34,503 nucleotides of DNA, from NCBI GenBank assembly GCA_002842505.1, contig PHDE01000011.1:1-34503 (forward strand), read 5' to 3'. Every line of letters starts with the position of its first letter. Position 1 is the first letter of the stretch. The DNA is from Bacteroidetes bacterium HGW-Bacteroidetes-3. Lineage in GTDB: Bacteria; Bacteroidota; Bacteroidia; Flavobacteriales; Flavobacteriaceae. Positions 6,667-15,677 of the stretch are shown piece by piece. Made by a program: the position numbers and the translations under genes. The notes beneath the pieces are model-generated. The model saw nothing but the letters and a program-made list of their open reading frames with translations. It was not told where the DNA came from and ran no database searches.

Positions 6667-8316
6667 ATGAGAATATTTAAATCGATGTCTGTTGTTGCAT
6701 TGGCAACAATCACATTAGCAAGTTGCGGTTCTGTAAAATCCATAACAGATAAGGCAGTTCCTACTATGGATACCACTGTATCCATTTCAGAAAAAAAAGG
6801 CGCCATTGGCGAAGAAGAATTTAACTATTGGGCTCATGCCGATTTGGTGGCGGACACCATTCCCGGAATGAGTTTGGACAAAGCCTATAAGTTTATAGAA
6901 GGAAAAAAAGGCGTAACGGTAGTTGTTGGCGTTATAGATTCAGGAATTGACATTGAGCATGAAGATTTAAAAGATGTGCTTTGGACAAATACCAAAGAAA
7001 TTGCAGGAAATGGAATTGATGACGACAATAACGGTTATATAGATGATATACACGGATGGAACTTTTTAGGAGGAAACGGCGACCCTGCTCCTGAACAATT
7101 AGAAATTACGCGCATTGTAGCCAAATTAAATCCGCGTTTTGAAGGAAAAACTTTAGCAGATATCAGTGAAGAGGATAAAGCCGATTTTCAAAAATATCAG
7201 GAATATTTGGAGGCTTACAAGGCTTCTTCTTCCAGGCATTTCCAAACTTTGTCGCGTATGGAGCAAATAGGCGCAAATTTTGCCGCCGTGAAAAAATATT
7301 TAGGAAAAGATAGTTTTACCCTAGAAGATTTACAGGGAATTAATACTGAAGATGAGACTTTAAAAATACAGGTTGGCGATTTAATGGGCTTGTTTGGAAG
7401 AGGTTTGAATGAAGAAGCATATTTAGATTATTACAATACGCAATTAAAAAATAAAAATTACGATTTCAATTTTGACGGACGTGCCATTGTTGGCGACAAT
7501 CCGGAAGATTTCAACGACAGGAATTACGGAAACGGATTTGTGATCGGTGATAAAGAAAGTGAATCTCATGGTACGCATGTATCGGGAATTATTTTGGCGT
7601 CACGAAATAATAACATTGGATTAAACGGTGTGGCAAACAATGCAAAATTATTGGTTGTTAGGGCGGTGCCGGATGGTGATGAGCGCGATAAAGATGTTGC
7701 CCTAGCCATTAGATATGCCGTGGACAATGGCGCAAAAGTTATCAATATGAGCTTTGGTAAAAGTTTTTCCCCTAACAAAGAATGGGTTTTTGAAGCCATA
7801 AAATATGCCGCCGAAAAAGATGTTTTGTTGGTGCACGCTGCCGGAAATGACAATAAAAACATTGATGTAAAGGACAATTGGCCAAATGACTCGGAAGATA
7901 AAATAAATGAAATTTCAGACAATGTGATTACAATTGGCGCATTAAGTGCTAATTTTAATGAAAATATGCCTGCTTCATTTTCTAATTACGGTAAACTTAA
8001 TGTTGATGTATTTGCACCGGGAGTTCAAATTTATTCAACCGTGCCAAAAGACGAATATGCAAAATACAGCGGTACTTCCATGGCTTCGCCAGAAGTTGCT
8101 GGTATTGCAACGCTAGTGCGGTCTTACTATCCACAATTGTCTGCCAGTCAAGTAAAACATATCATTATGAATTCTGGGGTTAAAGTAAATTTGCAAGTGC
8201 TTGTTCCGGGTGAAAAAGGAACAAAAGCAGCATTTTCTAATTTGTCAAAAGCAGGAAGCATTGCAAATGCCTACAATGCATTGTTGTTGGCTGATAAAAT
8301 GGTGAACGGAAAATAA
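6667..8316 (+). CDS. Subtilisin-like serine protease (S8), lipoprotein
   Basis: This 549-residue protease starts with a lipoprotein signal ending at Cys20 (TLASC). The catalytic triad is complete: Asp91 in GVIDSGIDI, His301 in ESHGTHVSG and Ser471 in SGTSMASPEVAG. About 210 residues separate Asp and His, far more than the 30-40 in classical subtilisins. The extra charged, helical insertion (about residues 110-290) is a feature of a Bacteroidota S8 subgroup. There is no acidic cluster after the cysteine and no C-terminal sorting domain, so periplasmic anchoring is likely. It lies 13 bp after the MBL gene, and a terminator follows. Confidence 0.92.
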   Translation: MRIFKSMSVVALATITLASCGSVKSITDKAVPTMDTTVSISEKKGAIGEEEFNYWAHADLVADTIPGMSLDKAYKFIEGKKGVTVVVGVIDSGIDIEHEDLKDVLWTNTKEIAGNGIDDDNNGYIDDIHGWNFLGGNGDPAPEQLEITRIVAKLNPRFEGKTLADISEEDKADFQKYQEYLEAYKASSSRHFQTLSRMEQIGANFAAVKKYLGKDSFTLEDLQGINTEDETLKIQVGDLMGLFGRGLNEEAYLDYYNTQLKNKNYDFNFDGRAIVGDNPEDFNDRNYGNGFVIGDKESESHGTHVSGIILASRNNNIGLNGVANNAKLLVVRAVPDGDERDKDVALAIRYAVDNGAKVINMSFGKSFSPNKEWVFEAIKYAAEKDVLLVHAAGNDNKNIDVKDNWPNDSEDKINEISDNVITIGALSANFNENMPASFSNYGKLNVDVFAPGVQIYSTVPKDEYAKYSGTSMASPEVAGIATLVRSYYPQLSASQVKHIIMNSGVKVNLQVLVPGEKGTKAAFSNLSKAGSIANAYNALLLADKMVNGK

Positions 8317-8338
8317 AATTATAATATTCTGTTAAAAG

Positions 8339-8366
8339 GCACACTCAAAAAGGGTGTGCTTTTTTG
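8339..8366 (+). terminator. Rho-independent terminator after S8 protease
   Basis: GCACACTC (8339-8346) pairs with GGGTGTGC (8352-8359) around an A5 loop, followed by six T. It lies between the S8 gene and the M1 aminopeptidase gene, which therefore needs its own promoter. Confidence 0.87.
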
Positions 8367-8410
8367 TTTTAAAGAGATATGTTTATATTGCAGCCACAAA
8401 ACAGAACTCC

Positions 8411-10261
8411 ATGAAAAAATTAGTAAGCCTTCTATTTTTAATTGCAACAATAGCTGCATCAGCACAAAATAACAATGTATATTATTGGCAGCAGCACGCA
8501 GATTACAAAATGGAAGTGGATGTAGATGTGGATAATTTTCAATATCACGGAACACAGGAATTAACGTACACCAACAATTCTCCCGATGTTTTAAACACCG
8601 TTTTTTACCATTTATTTTTCAATGCGTTCCAGCCAAACAGCGAAATGGATGCCCGATTACCGGCTGTTGTTGATCCGGACAGTAGGATGGTAAACAATAT
8701 TGGCACCAAAGAAAATCCGGTTTATGAAAGCAGAATTGCCAAATTGAAACCTAACGAAATTGGCTATTTAAAAGTATTGTCGTTAAATCAAAATGGAAAA
8801 ACTGTTAATTATTCTTCGGAAGGGACTATTTTAAAAGTTACCTTAAATGAAGGAATTCAACCTGGGGAAACTGTGAAATTTGACATGACTTTTGAAGGAC
8901 AGGTTCCTGTGCATATCAGAAGGGCAGGCAGAAACAGTGAAGATGGCGTGGCGCTTTCTATGGCGCAATGGTATCCGAAAATGGCAGAATACGATTTTGA
9001 AGGCTGGCATGCAGATCCTTATATTGCCAGGGAATTTTACGGAGTTTGGGCTAATTTTGACGTGACGCTTCATATAGACAAAAAATTCACAGTTGGCGGA
9101 ACAGGCTATTTGCAAAATCCGCAGGAAGTTGGCCACGGCTATGAAGACAAATTGAAACCGTTAACACTTCCGAAGGGGAAAAAATTGAAATGGCATTTTT
9201 TGGCGCCAAAAGTTATTGATTTCACTTGGGCCGCCGATCCAAATTATGTGCACGATATTTTAAAAACCGCCAACGGAACGGAACTTCACTTTTTCTATAA
9301 AAACAATGAAAAATATGCTAAAGCATGGAAAGAAGTTCAGCCATTAACGGAGAAAGCACTAAACTATTTTAATGAAAATATTGGTGAATATCCTTGGAAA
9401 CAATATTCAGTAATTCAAGGTGGCGATGGGGGAATGGAATATGCTATGTGTACTTTAGTTTCCGGAGGCGAAACTTTAAATGATATTGCAGGAACCGTTT
9501 TTCACGAATTGGCGCACACTTGGTTTCAACATATTTTGGCAACTAACGAAAGCAAACACTCATGGATGGATGAAGGTTTTGCTACCTATATTTCAACTTT
9601 GGCTTCCAATTTAATTTTGGAAGGCGGCAATGGCAAACCTGATTCAAAAGATTATAGGGGCTATTTTTATGCGGTAAAAAACAATATTGAAGAACCACTA
9701 ACCACGCACGCCGACCGTTTTAACACCAATGTCGCTTTTAGTATTGGAAGCTATACCAAAGGAAGCATGTTTTTGTCGCAATTGAATTATATTATTGGGG
9801 AAGAAAATGTGCAAAAAACAATTAAAAAATATTTTGAAGATTTTAAATTCAAGCATCCAACGCCTAACGATATCAAGCGAACTGCAGAGAAAGTTTCAGG
9901 AATTCAACTTGATTGGTATTTGAATGAATGGACACAAACCACACACACCGTAGATTATGCCGTTGCAAAAGTTGAAGGAAATTCGGTTACCTTGGCAAGA
10001 GTTGGGCAAATGCCAATGCCTATTGATGTTTCAGTAACTTATGTTGATGGCAGTAATGAAAATTTTTACATTCCTTTAAGAATGATGTTGGGTGAAAAAT
10101 CAACCAATGCAACAATCATTAAAAATTGGGCTTGGGCAAACCCAACCTACACTTTTACATGTTCAAAAGAAGTTAAAAAGGTTGAAATAGACCCTTCCCA
10201 AATGATGGCAGATATTGACCGCGGAAATAATGTGTTTGAAAAGCAGGAAGCCAAAAACTAA
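8411..10261 (+). CDS. M1 family metallo-aminopeptidase, secreted
   Basis: This 616-residue zinc aminopeptidase has a Sec signal peptide (MKKLVSLLFLIATIAASAQ). The zinc motif HELAH is at residues 365-369, with the third ligand Glu388 in WMDEGFAT, exactly the HExxH-18-E spacing of gluzincins. The exopeptidase motif is GGMEYAM, in place of GAMEN. An N-terminal beta domain comes first and a short helical/beta tail last, so it is the compact form lacking the long C-terminal helical domain of PepN. ATG 8411 is chosen because the signal peptide begins there; the open frame before it runs through the terminator. It probably trims peptides in the periplasm. It converges on the mscS-like gene with only 3 bp between the stops. 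Confidence 0.93.
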   Translation: MKKLVSLLFLIATIAASAQNNNVYYWQQHADYKMEVDVDVDNFQYHGTQELTYTNNSPDVLNTVFYHLFFNAFQPNSEMDARLPAVVDPDSRMVNNIGTKENPVYESRIAKLKPNEIGYLKVLSLNQNGKTVNYSSEGTILKVTLNEGIQPGETVKFDMTFEGQVPVHIRRAGRNSEDGVALSMAQWYPKMAEYDFEGWHADPYIAREFYGVWANFDVTLHIDKKFTVGGTGYLQNPQEVGHGYEDKLKPLTLPKGKKLKWHFLAPKVIDFTWAADPNYVHDILKTANGTELHFFYKNNEKYAKAWKEVQPLTEKALNYFNENIGEYPWKQYSVIQGGDGGMEYAMCTLVSGGETLNDIAGTVFHELAHTWFQHILATNESKHSWMDEGFATYISTLASNLILEGGNGKPDSKDYRGYFYAVKNNIEEPLTTHADRFNTNVAFSIGSYTKGSMFLSQLNYIIGEENVQKTIKKYFEDFKFKHPTPNDIKRTAEKVSGIQLDWYLNEWTQTTHTVDYAVAKVEGNSVTLARVGQMPMPIDVSVTYVDGSNENFYIPLRMMLGEKSTNATIIKNWAWANPTYTFTCSKEVKKVEIDPSQMMADIDRGNNVFEKQEAKN

Positions 10262-10264
10262 AAA

Positions 10265-11110
10265 TTACGGTTTATATTTTTTAATTTCAACAATGGTAGA
10301 AGGTAAGTAAAATCCATTTTTTGTTAGGTTTTGAACTACTTTATCTATAACGGCCGACCTGATGCTGTTGTGATAAGTTTTTGAAGTGCTCTTAAAAGTA
10401 TTTATCCAAAATTGGATTTTAAAATTTACGGTACTGGCCGTTAATTCGTCAATAAGCACAGTTGTTTTTTTATTTTTAGTGCTCAAAACGTCATCAACTT
10501 CAGAAACGGAATCTGAAATAATTTTAATGCCTTCAGCGAGGTTGCTGTTATAATCTAGGCCAATAATGAATTCATATCGCAAAAAACCGTCTAGAGTATA
10601 ATTGATTAACGGGTTTTTTAGAATCTGTCCATTGGGAATAAACACATCTTTGCCGTCGGGTGTTTTTACCCGAGTTTCCCTTAAATTCAGTTCTTGGACA
10701 TAGCCTAAAACACTTCCTGATTCTATGAGGTCTTTTAGCCTAAACGGACTTTTAAAAGCCAATATAATTCCAGCCAAAAAGTTTTCCCCAATATCTTTAA
10801 AGGCAAAACCAAGCACAAAAGTAAGAATTCCCGCACCGGCCAATATTTGTGTGGTAAAGTTTTTAAAACCCAATAAATTTAGTGCCACAACAATAACAAT
10901 AAACCTAATGATAATTGTAGAAACCTGTGAAATAAAATCGGCTGATAAGGTGTTGGTCAATCTTGGTTTGATTTTCTTCTGAATCAAATTTTTTAAACCG
11001 CTGGCAATTAAAAAACCTACCGTTAAAACAACAAGCGCAATTAAAATAGTTGGCAGTTGATCCATAAAATTATGGTAAAGATCCAAAAAATAATTTATGA
11101 ATTTATTCAT
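10265..11110 (-). CDS. MscS-family mechanosensitive ion channel
   Basis: This 281-residue inner-membrane channel has three helices (about residues 18-40, 62-82 and 87-115). The pore-lining third helix has the typical Gly/Ala-rich pattern AGAGILTFVLGFAFKDIGEN and is followed by the conserved beta domain (PFRLKDLIE, FIPNGQILKNPLINYT). The length matches E. coli MscS (286). The role is release of small solutes on hypo-osmotic shock. It lies 245 bp downstream of alanine racemase on the same strand and probably has its own promoter in that gap, though I could not identify one. Confidence 0.94.
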   Translation of the reverse strand: MNKFINYFLDLYHNFMDQLPTILIALVVLTVGFLIASGLKNLIQKKIKPRLTNTLSADFISQVSTIIIRFIVIVVALNLLGFKNFTTQILAGAGILTFVLGFAFKDIGENFLAGIILAFKSPFRLKDLIESGSVLGYVQELNLRETRVKTPDGKDVFIPNGQILKNPLINYTLDGFLRYEFIIGLDYNSNLAEGIKIISDSVSEVDDVLSTKNKKTTVLIDELTASTVNFKIQFWINTFKSTSKTYHNSIRSAVIDKVVQNLTKNGFYLPSTIVEIKKYKP

Positions 11111-11355
11111 AACAGTTTATTTACGAATTGTTTTATTGTGTTCTTTATTTTTTATTTTTTTTTAAATTCAACAATAGACAGCGCCACTTATAAAGATAAT
11201 AAATATTCGTTAATAAATTTAGTTAAAACGTTGTTTTTATGGTGTTTTATGTATAGAAAATTTAAACCTAACAGTCTTAAAACCTGTTTGGTTTGTTATT
11301 TGCAACCCAAAATATTGGTTTAATTAATTTGCTGAATTACTAAAATTTAGCCCTG

Positions 11356-12513
11356 TCAATCAACCACCAATCGGGGTAAGTTTTCGGGCAATCTTGTCAG
11401 CAATTCATAATTTACCTGTTCACTAAATTCACTGAATGAAGAAACGGTAATTTCTAAATCGCCTTGTTTTCCAATTAAAACCACTTCATCGCCTTTTTCT
11501 ACGGAATTAACCTGCGTTACGTCAACCGTAATCATATTCATATTAACGGTGCCAACAACGCTCACACGCTGTCCGTTAATTAACACAATGCCCTGATTGC
11601 TTAAATTTCTGCTGAATCCGTGGGCGTAACCCACAGGAATGATGGCAATTTTTAAATCGCAGTTGGCTAAATATGAGGTTCCGTACCCTACAAATTCACC
11701 TGTTTTTACTTTTTTAACATCCATTACATGGCTTTTCCAGGAAATAAGGCGCCGTAACGGATTTTGGGTTTCTTTTTTTTGGGTTAAATATTCAATTAAA
11801 GTTTCTTTGTTGGGAAAAAAGCCGTACTGAATAATTCCCAACCTAACCATATCCATTTGAAATTTGGGGTAACGCAATGCGGCAGCTGAACAAGCCGTAT
11901 GTTTTTGCTGGGGCGTTAAACCCGCAGCAGCCACTTTTTTTACCACTTTCTTAAAAACCTGTTGTTGTTTGTGAATTCGGTAATAATTGGTAATGCTTTC
12001 CGCTCCCGCAAAATGCGTGCAAAGTCCTTTAAAATATAAGTGATCAGGATTATTTTTCAGTAGTTTCAGTACTGCCGGAAGTTGGTCTGGCGCAAATCCG
12101 GTTCTGTTCATTCCGGTTTCAACTTCAATGTGAACTTTAGCCATTTTTCTAATTTTTTTGGCCATTTGAAGCGCTTTTTCCAATCGGTCTTGTTCAAAAA
12201 CATAAAACTCAATATTGTTTTCAATAGCCACTTCAAGTTGTTCATTGTTGATCAAGCCCATAATCATAATGCTGCTCTTCTCTGTTTTTGCGTTATATAC
12301 GCGCAAAGCTTCATCTGCACTAAATACCGAAAAATGATTGATGCCGCAATTTTCTGCCAGCGGAACAAAAACTTCAAGTCCGTGGCCATAAGCATTTCCT
12401 TTTACTACGGAAGATATTTGTACGTCGTCACCAATATAATTTTTTAAAAACTTTAAGTTGTGTTCCAACGCTGATTTGCTGATTTCTAAATAGGAGGTGT
12501 GAAGGGATTTCAT
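11356..12513 (-). CDS. alr: Alanine racemase (PLP-dependent)
   Basis: This 385-residue enzyme interconverts L- and D-alanine for peptidoglycan. The PLP lysine is Lys38 in VVKGNAYGHG, and the second-base tyrosine lies in VGYGTSYLA. The N-terminal PLP barrel and C-terminal beta domain are complete, and length is normal (about 370-390). Two usually conserved stretches differ: GYADG is GYAHG here, and the CMDQ-like segment reads NMNM. Activity may still be Alr, but specificity is not assured. The start ATG (12511-12513) overlaps the stop of the upstream M20 gene as ATGA, implying translational coupling in a two-gene operon. Confidence 0.88.
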   Translation of the reverse strand: MKSLHTSYLEISKSALEHNLKFLKNYIGDDVQISSVVKGNAYGHGLEVFVPLAENCGINHFSVFSADEALRVYNAKTEKSSIMIMGLINNEQLEVAIENNIEFYVFEQDRLEKALQMAKKIRKMAKVHIEVETGMNRTGFAPDQLPAVLKLLKNNPDHLYFKGLCTHFAGAESITNYYRIHKQQQVFKKVVKKVAAAGLTPQQKHTACSAAALRYPKFQMDMVRLGIIQYGFFPNKETLIEYLTQKKETQNPLRRLISWKSHVMDVKKVKTGEFVGYGTSYLANCDLKIAIIPVGYAHGFSRNLSNQGIVLINGQRVSVVGTVNMNMITVDVTQVNSVEKGDEVVLIGKQGDLEITVSSFSEFSEQVNYELLTRLPENLPRLVVD

Positions 12514-13664
12514 GATAAAATGCGTAAACTTATTTGGTGAAACAATTGGATGGCATTGGGTAAAATTTTATCCGGGAAATCGTAGTCGGGATTGTGCAAT
12601 GCCGGACTTTTTTCGCCAGCGCCAATGCCAAACATGGCGCCTTTATAATTTTGCGTGAATAGGCCAAAATCTTCGCCCCATTTAAAGGGAAATTTTCGTT
12701 CAAATAGATTAAATGACAAGCTTTTTGCAGCCTCTTTAACCAAGGCAACAGCTTCATCATCATTTTGGTTTGCGTAAAATTCCTGTGTCCACGAACAAGT
12801 TATTGGCATTTGATGTTTTTTAGATGCTTTTTCAATGCACTTTATTAAATCAGCAGTTAATTTTTCCATCGTTTTCTCATTCCAGGTGCGAATGGTAAGC
12901 CTGATTTCGCCATAACCTGCGGAAATTCCGTAAGCAATTTCACCCATTTCAATGTGAATTGGTGTAATCAAGGTGAAATCTTCCCGGTTTGGATCGTTGT
13001 TGGAAAGTTTAGCCGATTCCTGCAAAATTTCCGCAATGGCAAGCGCCGGATTTAGGCCGTTTTCCGGCTCTGCGGCGTGAGCGGTTTTTCCGTTAATTTT
13101 AATAATGATGCTTTTTACGGCGGCGGTAAATGAATTATTTTTTACCACAATTTGGTTTAAAGGATACGCAGGAAGGTTGTGGAAAGCAAAAATATAATCG
13201 GGTTTTACGTCTTCAAATTTTGGATCGGCAAACACTGCTTTTGATCCTTCGCCATCTTCTTCCGCAGGTTGGAACAATAAAAATATTTTTCCAGTTTTGG
13301 GTTTTTGCTCAGATAAAATCCTGGCCAAGCCCAATAAAACGGTCGTATGCCCGTCGTGTCCGCATTTATGTGAAACACCTATATTTGTTGAGGCATGTTC
13401 AAAAGTGTTTATTTCCTGTATCGGCAAAGCATCCAATTCCGCCCTAAACATGACAGATTTTCCGGATTTTCCGCTGTCAAAAATGGCAACAATACCGGTT
13501 CCTCCAATGTTTTCAATGATTTTGGTTGGCGTGCAAGTTTTTAAAAATTTGGCAACGCTTTTCGCAGTGTTGAATTCTTTTCCCGAAACTTCTGGGTTGG
13601 CATGAAGCATTTTACGAAATGCAATTAATTCTGTCATCAAATCTTTATCTATCATCGGGTTCAT
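12510..13664 (-). CDS. M20-family amidohydrolase / N-acyl amino acid hydrolase
   Basis: This 384-residue protein (from ATG 13664) belongs to the M20D amidohydrolases, which cleave N-acyl amino acids, hippurate and indole-acetyl conjugates. Motifs seen are HKCGHDGHTT (metal ligands), PAEEDGEGS (catalytic glutamates) and the final HNPDYDFPD ligand segment. There is no signal peptide, so it is cytoplasmic. The frame also permits a TTG at 13691, but the ATG at 13664 has a purine-rich AGGGAAATAAA leader, and a second ATG follows at 13655. Its stop overlaps the alr start (ATGA), so substrate supply to or control of alr is conceivable; this is inference. Confidence 0.88.
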   Translation of the reverse strand: MNPMIDKDLMTELIAFRKMLHANPEVSGKEFNTAKSVAKFLKTCTPTKIIENIGGTGIVAIFDSGKSGKSVMFRAELDALPIQEINTFEHASTNIGVSHKCGHDGHTTVLLGLARILSEQKPKTGKIFLLFQPAEEDGEGSKAVFADPKFEDVKPDYIFAFHNLPAYPLNQIVVKNNSFTAAVKSIIIKINGKTAHAAEPENGLNPALAIAEILQESAKLSNNDPNREDFTLITPIHIEMGEIAYGISAGYGEIRLTIRTWNEKTMEKLTADLIKCIEKASKKHQMPITCSWTQEFYANQNDDEAVALVKEAAKSLSFNLFERKFPFKWGEDFGLFTQNYKGAMFGIGAGEKSPALHNPDYDFPDKILPNAIQLFHQISLRILS

Positions 13665-13784
13665 TTTTATTTCCCTTAATTCATTTTTCAATGTGTATAA
13701 AACTTTCAGGGAAAATGTGAAAATTAAAAATACAATGCCAATCAGAAATAAGCAATTCTGAAAAGGAAGTTTAGCAGTGAATCA

Positions 13785-13805
13785 CAAATATAGCCCAATT
13801 TGGGC
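13785..13805 (-). promoter_or_regulatory. Putative promoter and palindrome before the M20-alr operon
   Basis: On the minus strand TATATTTG (13785-13792) matches the -7 consensus. Directly upstream of it lies the palindrome GCCCAA-T-TTGGGC (13793-13805), placed in the -33/-7 spacer where a repressor could sit. Both are short, so this is tentative. Confidence 0.35.
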
Positions 13806-13962
13806 AGATTTTTGGTCTGAAACTGTTAATGATTTCCTATTTATGAGGTAACTTCCTTCAAAAAAAAGCTATAAAACGGCATTAATAACTATTTCTTTAA
13901 CTCAAAAAAAGCAAATATTTTAACAAAATTATTTACTTTAGCTTTTCAGAAATAAAATGTAA

Positions 13963-14532
13963 ATGTCAGGAATTGATAAAAACCTTCTAAATCCAGAAAA
14001 ATGGATCAGCTTGCACGCCGATTATCTTTTTAATTATACCATTAGCCGTCTTAACGACAGGGATTTGGCAAAAGATTTGGTGCAGGATACTTTTTTTTCG
14101 GCTTTAAAAGCGAAAGATAATTTTAAGGGAGAGGCAAGTGAACGAACTTGGTTGATTTCTATTTTGAAGCGAAAAATTGTTGACCATTACCGTAAAATAA
14201 ATTCGGCAAAAGGCAAGGCTGAAGTCCGCATGAATTTTTATGCTGATGGTGATAGGGAAGGAGAATGGATTGAAGAATGCGTGCCTACCGACTGGAATGG
14301 CGAAATTGAAAAAAAGATAGAAAATGAGGAATTGGGCGTTGTTTTGGAAAAATGCATTTCAAACTTACCCGAAAAATATGCCATGGTTTTTAGAATGAAA
14401 ACCATGCACCAAATAGAAACGGAAGATATTTGTAATGAACTTGAAATTACTTCGTCAAATTTTTGGGTGATTATTCATAGAGCCAGAACCCAGCTTAGAA
14501 AATGTATGGAAGAAAATTGGTTTAAAAAATAA
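13963..14532 (+). CDS. ECF-type RNA polymerase sigma factor
   Basis: This 189-residue sigma-70 family protein has only regions 2 and 4. Region 2 spans about residues 15-85, with the DLAKDLVQDTFFSALK core and the -10-binding WLISILKRKIVDHYRK helix. Region 4 spans about 125-185, with helix-turn-helix EDICNELEITSSNFWVIIHRAR. The 40-residue linker is acidic. It redirects RNA polymerase to a stress or envelope regulon. The likely cognate anti-sigma is the zinc-finger protein encoded 230 bp downstream, although a duplicated leader lies between them. ATG 13963 is preceded closely by an in-frame stop. Confidence 0.93.
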   Translation: MSGIDKNLLNPEKWISLHADYLFNYTISRLNDRDLAKDLVQDTFFSALKAKDNFKGEASERTWLISILKRKIVDHYRKINSAKGKAEVRMNFYADGDREGEWIEECVPTDWNGEIEKKIENEELGVVLEKCISNLPEKYAMVFRMKTMHQIETEDICNELEITSSNFWVIIHRARTQLRKCMEENWFKK

Positions 14533-14546
14533 AAAGATTAGCAAAC

Positions 14547-14663
14547 ATGAAACGAACATTACAAATTTTGACACACAAAGGAATGATTAATGACGAATTT
14601 ATCTGCCGGATGGCAGGTTTACCTGCCGGGAGGCAGGCAGCAGCTGTTACCGCTAAAAAATAA
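14547..14663 (+). CDS. Small ORF (38 aa), possibly not a true gene
   Basis: An ATG-to-TAA frame of 38 codons opens MKRTLQILTHKGMINDEF and then reads through a GC-rich palindrome (residues 20-32, CRMAGLPAGRQAA). The second repeat unit starts the same way (MKRAIINLDTQ) but stops after 14 codons. It may be a leader peptide or simply a by-product of the repeat; coding is unproven. Confidence 0.25.
   Translation: MKRTLQILTHKGMINDEFICRMAGLPAGRQAAAVTAKK
14603..14645. repeat. Short palindromic insertion element
   Basis: The core GGCAGGT-TT-ACCTGCC (14612-14627) is nested in CTGCC/GGCAG outer arms. Comparison with the neighbouring duplicate unit (14675-14762), which lacks these ~42 bases, suggests it was inserted. 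It resembles the GC-rich CTGCCGG..CAGG palindromes dispersed in some Bacteroidota genomes. Confidence 0.6.
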
Positions 14664-14762
14664 AATTTAAACAGATGAAACGAGCCATAATAAATCTTGA
14701 TACACAGCAGAATGATTAATGGCGAACTGCATCTGTACCAATAAAAAATATAATATAAACAG

Positions 14763-15011
14763 ATGAAAATAACTTGTGACGAAGCAACTGCAATTTGTGA
14801 TAAAAATCAGTACAAAGAGGCCAGTTTGTGGGAAAAAATAAAACTGGGCATTCACCTTTTCTTTTGCAGAAAGTGCGGAAAATACTCAAAACAAAACGCC
14901 ATTATGACAAAATGTTACGAGATTCATAAATGCTCTGAAAGTACGCATGAGCTTGGTTTGTGCGATGAGGAAAAAAAGGAGTGGGAAGAAAAATTAAAAG
15001 CGAAAATTTAA
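14763..15011 (+). CDS. Small zinc-finger anti-sigma-like protein
   Basis: This 82-residue, highly charged protein carries the zinc anti-sigma signature HxxxCxxC (HLFFCRKC, about residues 33-40), preceded by two more cysteines (CDEATAIC). There is no membrane helix, so it would be a soluble anti-sigma of the ZAS type that releases its sigma factor on redox or zinc change. Its position downstream of the ECF sigma gene supports that pairing. The C-terminal half also contains Cys and Glu/Lys-rich sequence. The start ATG coincides with the third unit of the leader repeat. The role is inferred from motif plus context. Confidence 0.72.
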   Translation: MKITCDEATAICDKNQYKEASLWEKIKLGIHLFFCRKCGKYSKQNAIMTKCYEIHKCSESTHELGLCDEEKKEWEEKLKAKI

Positions 15012-15027
15012 AGTAAATATCGCCTAA

Positions 15028-15669
15028 ATGAGCTTTTTGCCCGAAAATATTGAAGAATATATTGTCAACCATACCCAAAATGAACCAGAACTTTTACGGC
15101 AATTAAATAAAGAAACCTGGCAAAAAGTGCTGAATCCGCGGATGTTGAGCGGTGGCTATCAAGGTCGAGTTTTATCGATGATTTCCAAATTAATTCAGCC
15201 AAAAACCATTTTAGAAATTGGCACTTATACAGGTTACTCCGCTTTATGCCTTGCGGAAGGACTCCAAAAAAACGGTTTGCTTTTGACCATTGACAAAAAT
15301 GAAGAACTGGAAGATTTTGCCAAAAAATATTTTGAGCAATCGCCTTATAATACGCAAATAAAACAATTGGTTGGAAATGCTTTGGATATAATTCCAACCT
15401 TAAACGAGCAATTCGACCTTGTTTTTATTGATGCGGATAAAGTAAATTACCCCACTTATTTTAAGTTGATTATTGGCAAAATGAATGCTGGCGGCGTTAT
15501 TTTATCGGACAATGTGTTGTGGAGCGGAAAAGTTGTTGAAAAAATTGCGCCCAATGACAAAGACACCAAAGCCTTGCTTGTATTCAATGAAATGTTAAAC
15601 AATGACGATAGAATTGAAACGGTTTTATTGCCAATTCGCGACGGATTGTCTATTAGCAGGGTAAAATAA
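15028..15669 (+). CDS. Class I SAM-dependent O-methyltransferase
   Basis: This 213-residue protein is of the catechol/caffeoyl-CoA O-methyltransferase type (Methyltransf_3 family). Motif I is ILEIGTYTGYSALCLAEGL (about residues 64-82), the acidic SAM-binding loop is LLTIDKNEE, and the metal-binding region is LVFIDADKVNY followed by SDNVLWSGKV. Length is normal (about 210-220). The substrate is unknown. It starts 16 bp after the anti-sigma-like gene, so it may be co-transcribed with it. Its stop converges on the tatA stop 8 bp away. Confidence 0.9.
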   Translation: MSFLPENIEEYIVNHTQNEPELLRQLNKETWQKVLNPRMLSGGYQGRVLSMISKLIQPKTILEIGTYTGYSALCLAEGLQKNGLLLTIDKNEELEDFAKKYFEQSPYNTQIKQLVGNALDIIPTLNEQFDLVFIDADKVNYPTYFKLIIGKMNAGGVILSDNVLWSGKVVEKIAPNDKDTKALLVFNEMLNNDDRIETVLLPIRDGLSISRVK

Positions 15670-15677
15670 ACTAAAAA

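Larger units (their letters stand above)
14523..14768 (+). repeat. Degenerate tandem leader repeats between sigma and anti-sigma genes
   Basis: Units beginning with an A-rich segment ending AAACAGATGAAA recur: starts lie at 14547, 14675 and, as the anti-sigma start itself, 14763. Units 1 and 2 share ATGAAACGA, then CTTGATACACA/TTTGACACACA and GAATGATTAATG. Unit 1 is longer because of a palindromic insert at about 14603-14645; unit 2 lacks it and looks like the empty site. Confidence 0.7.
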
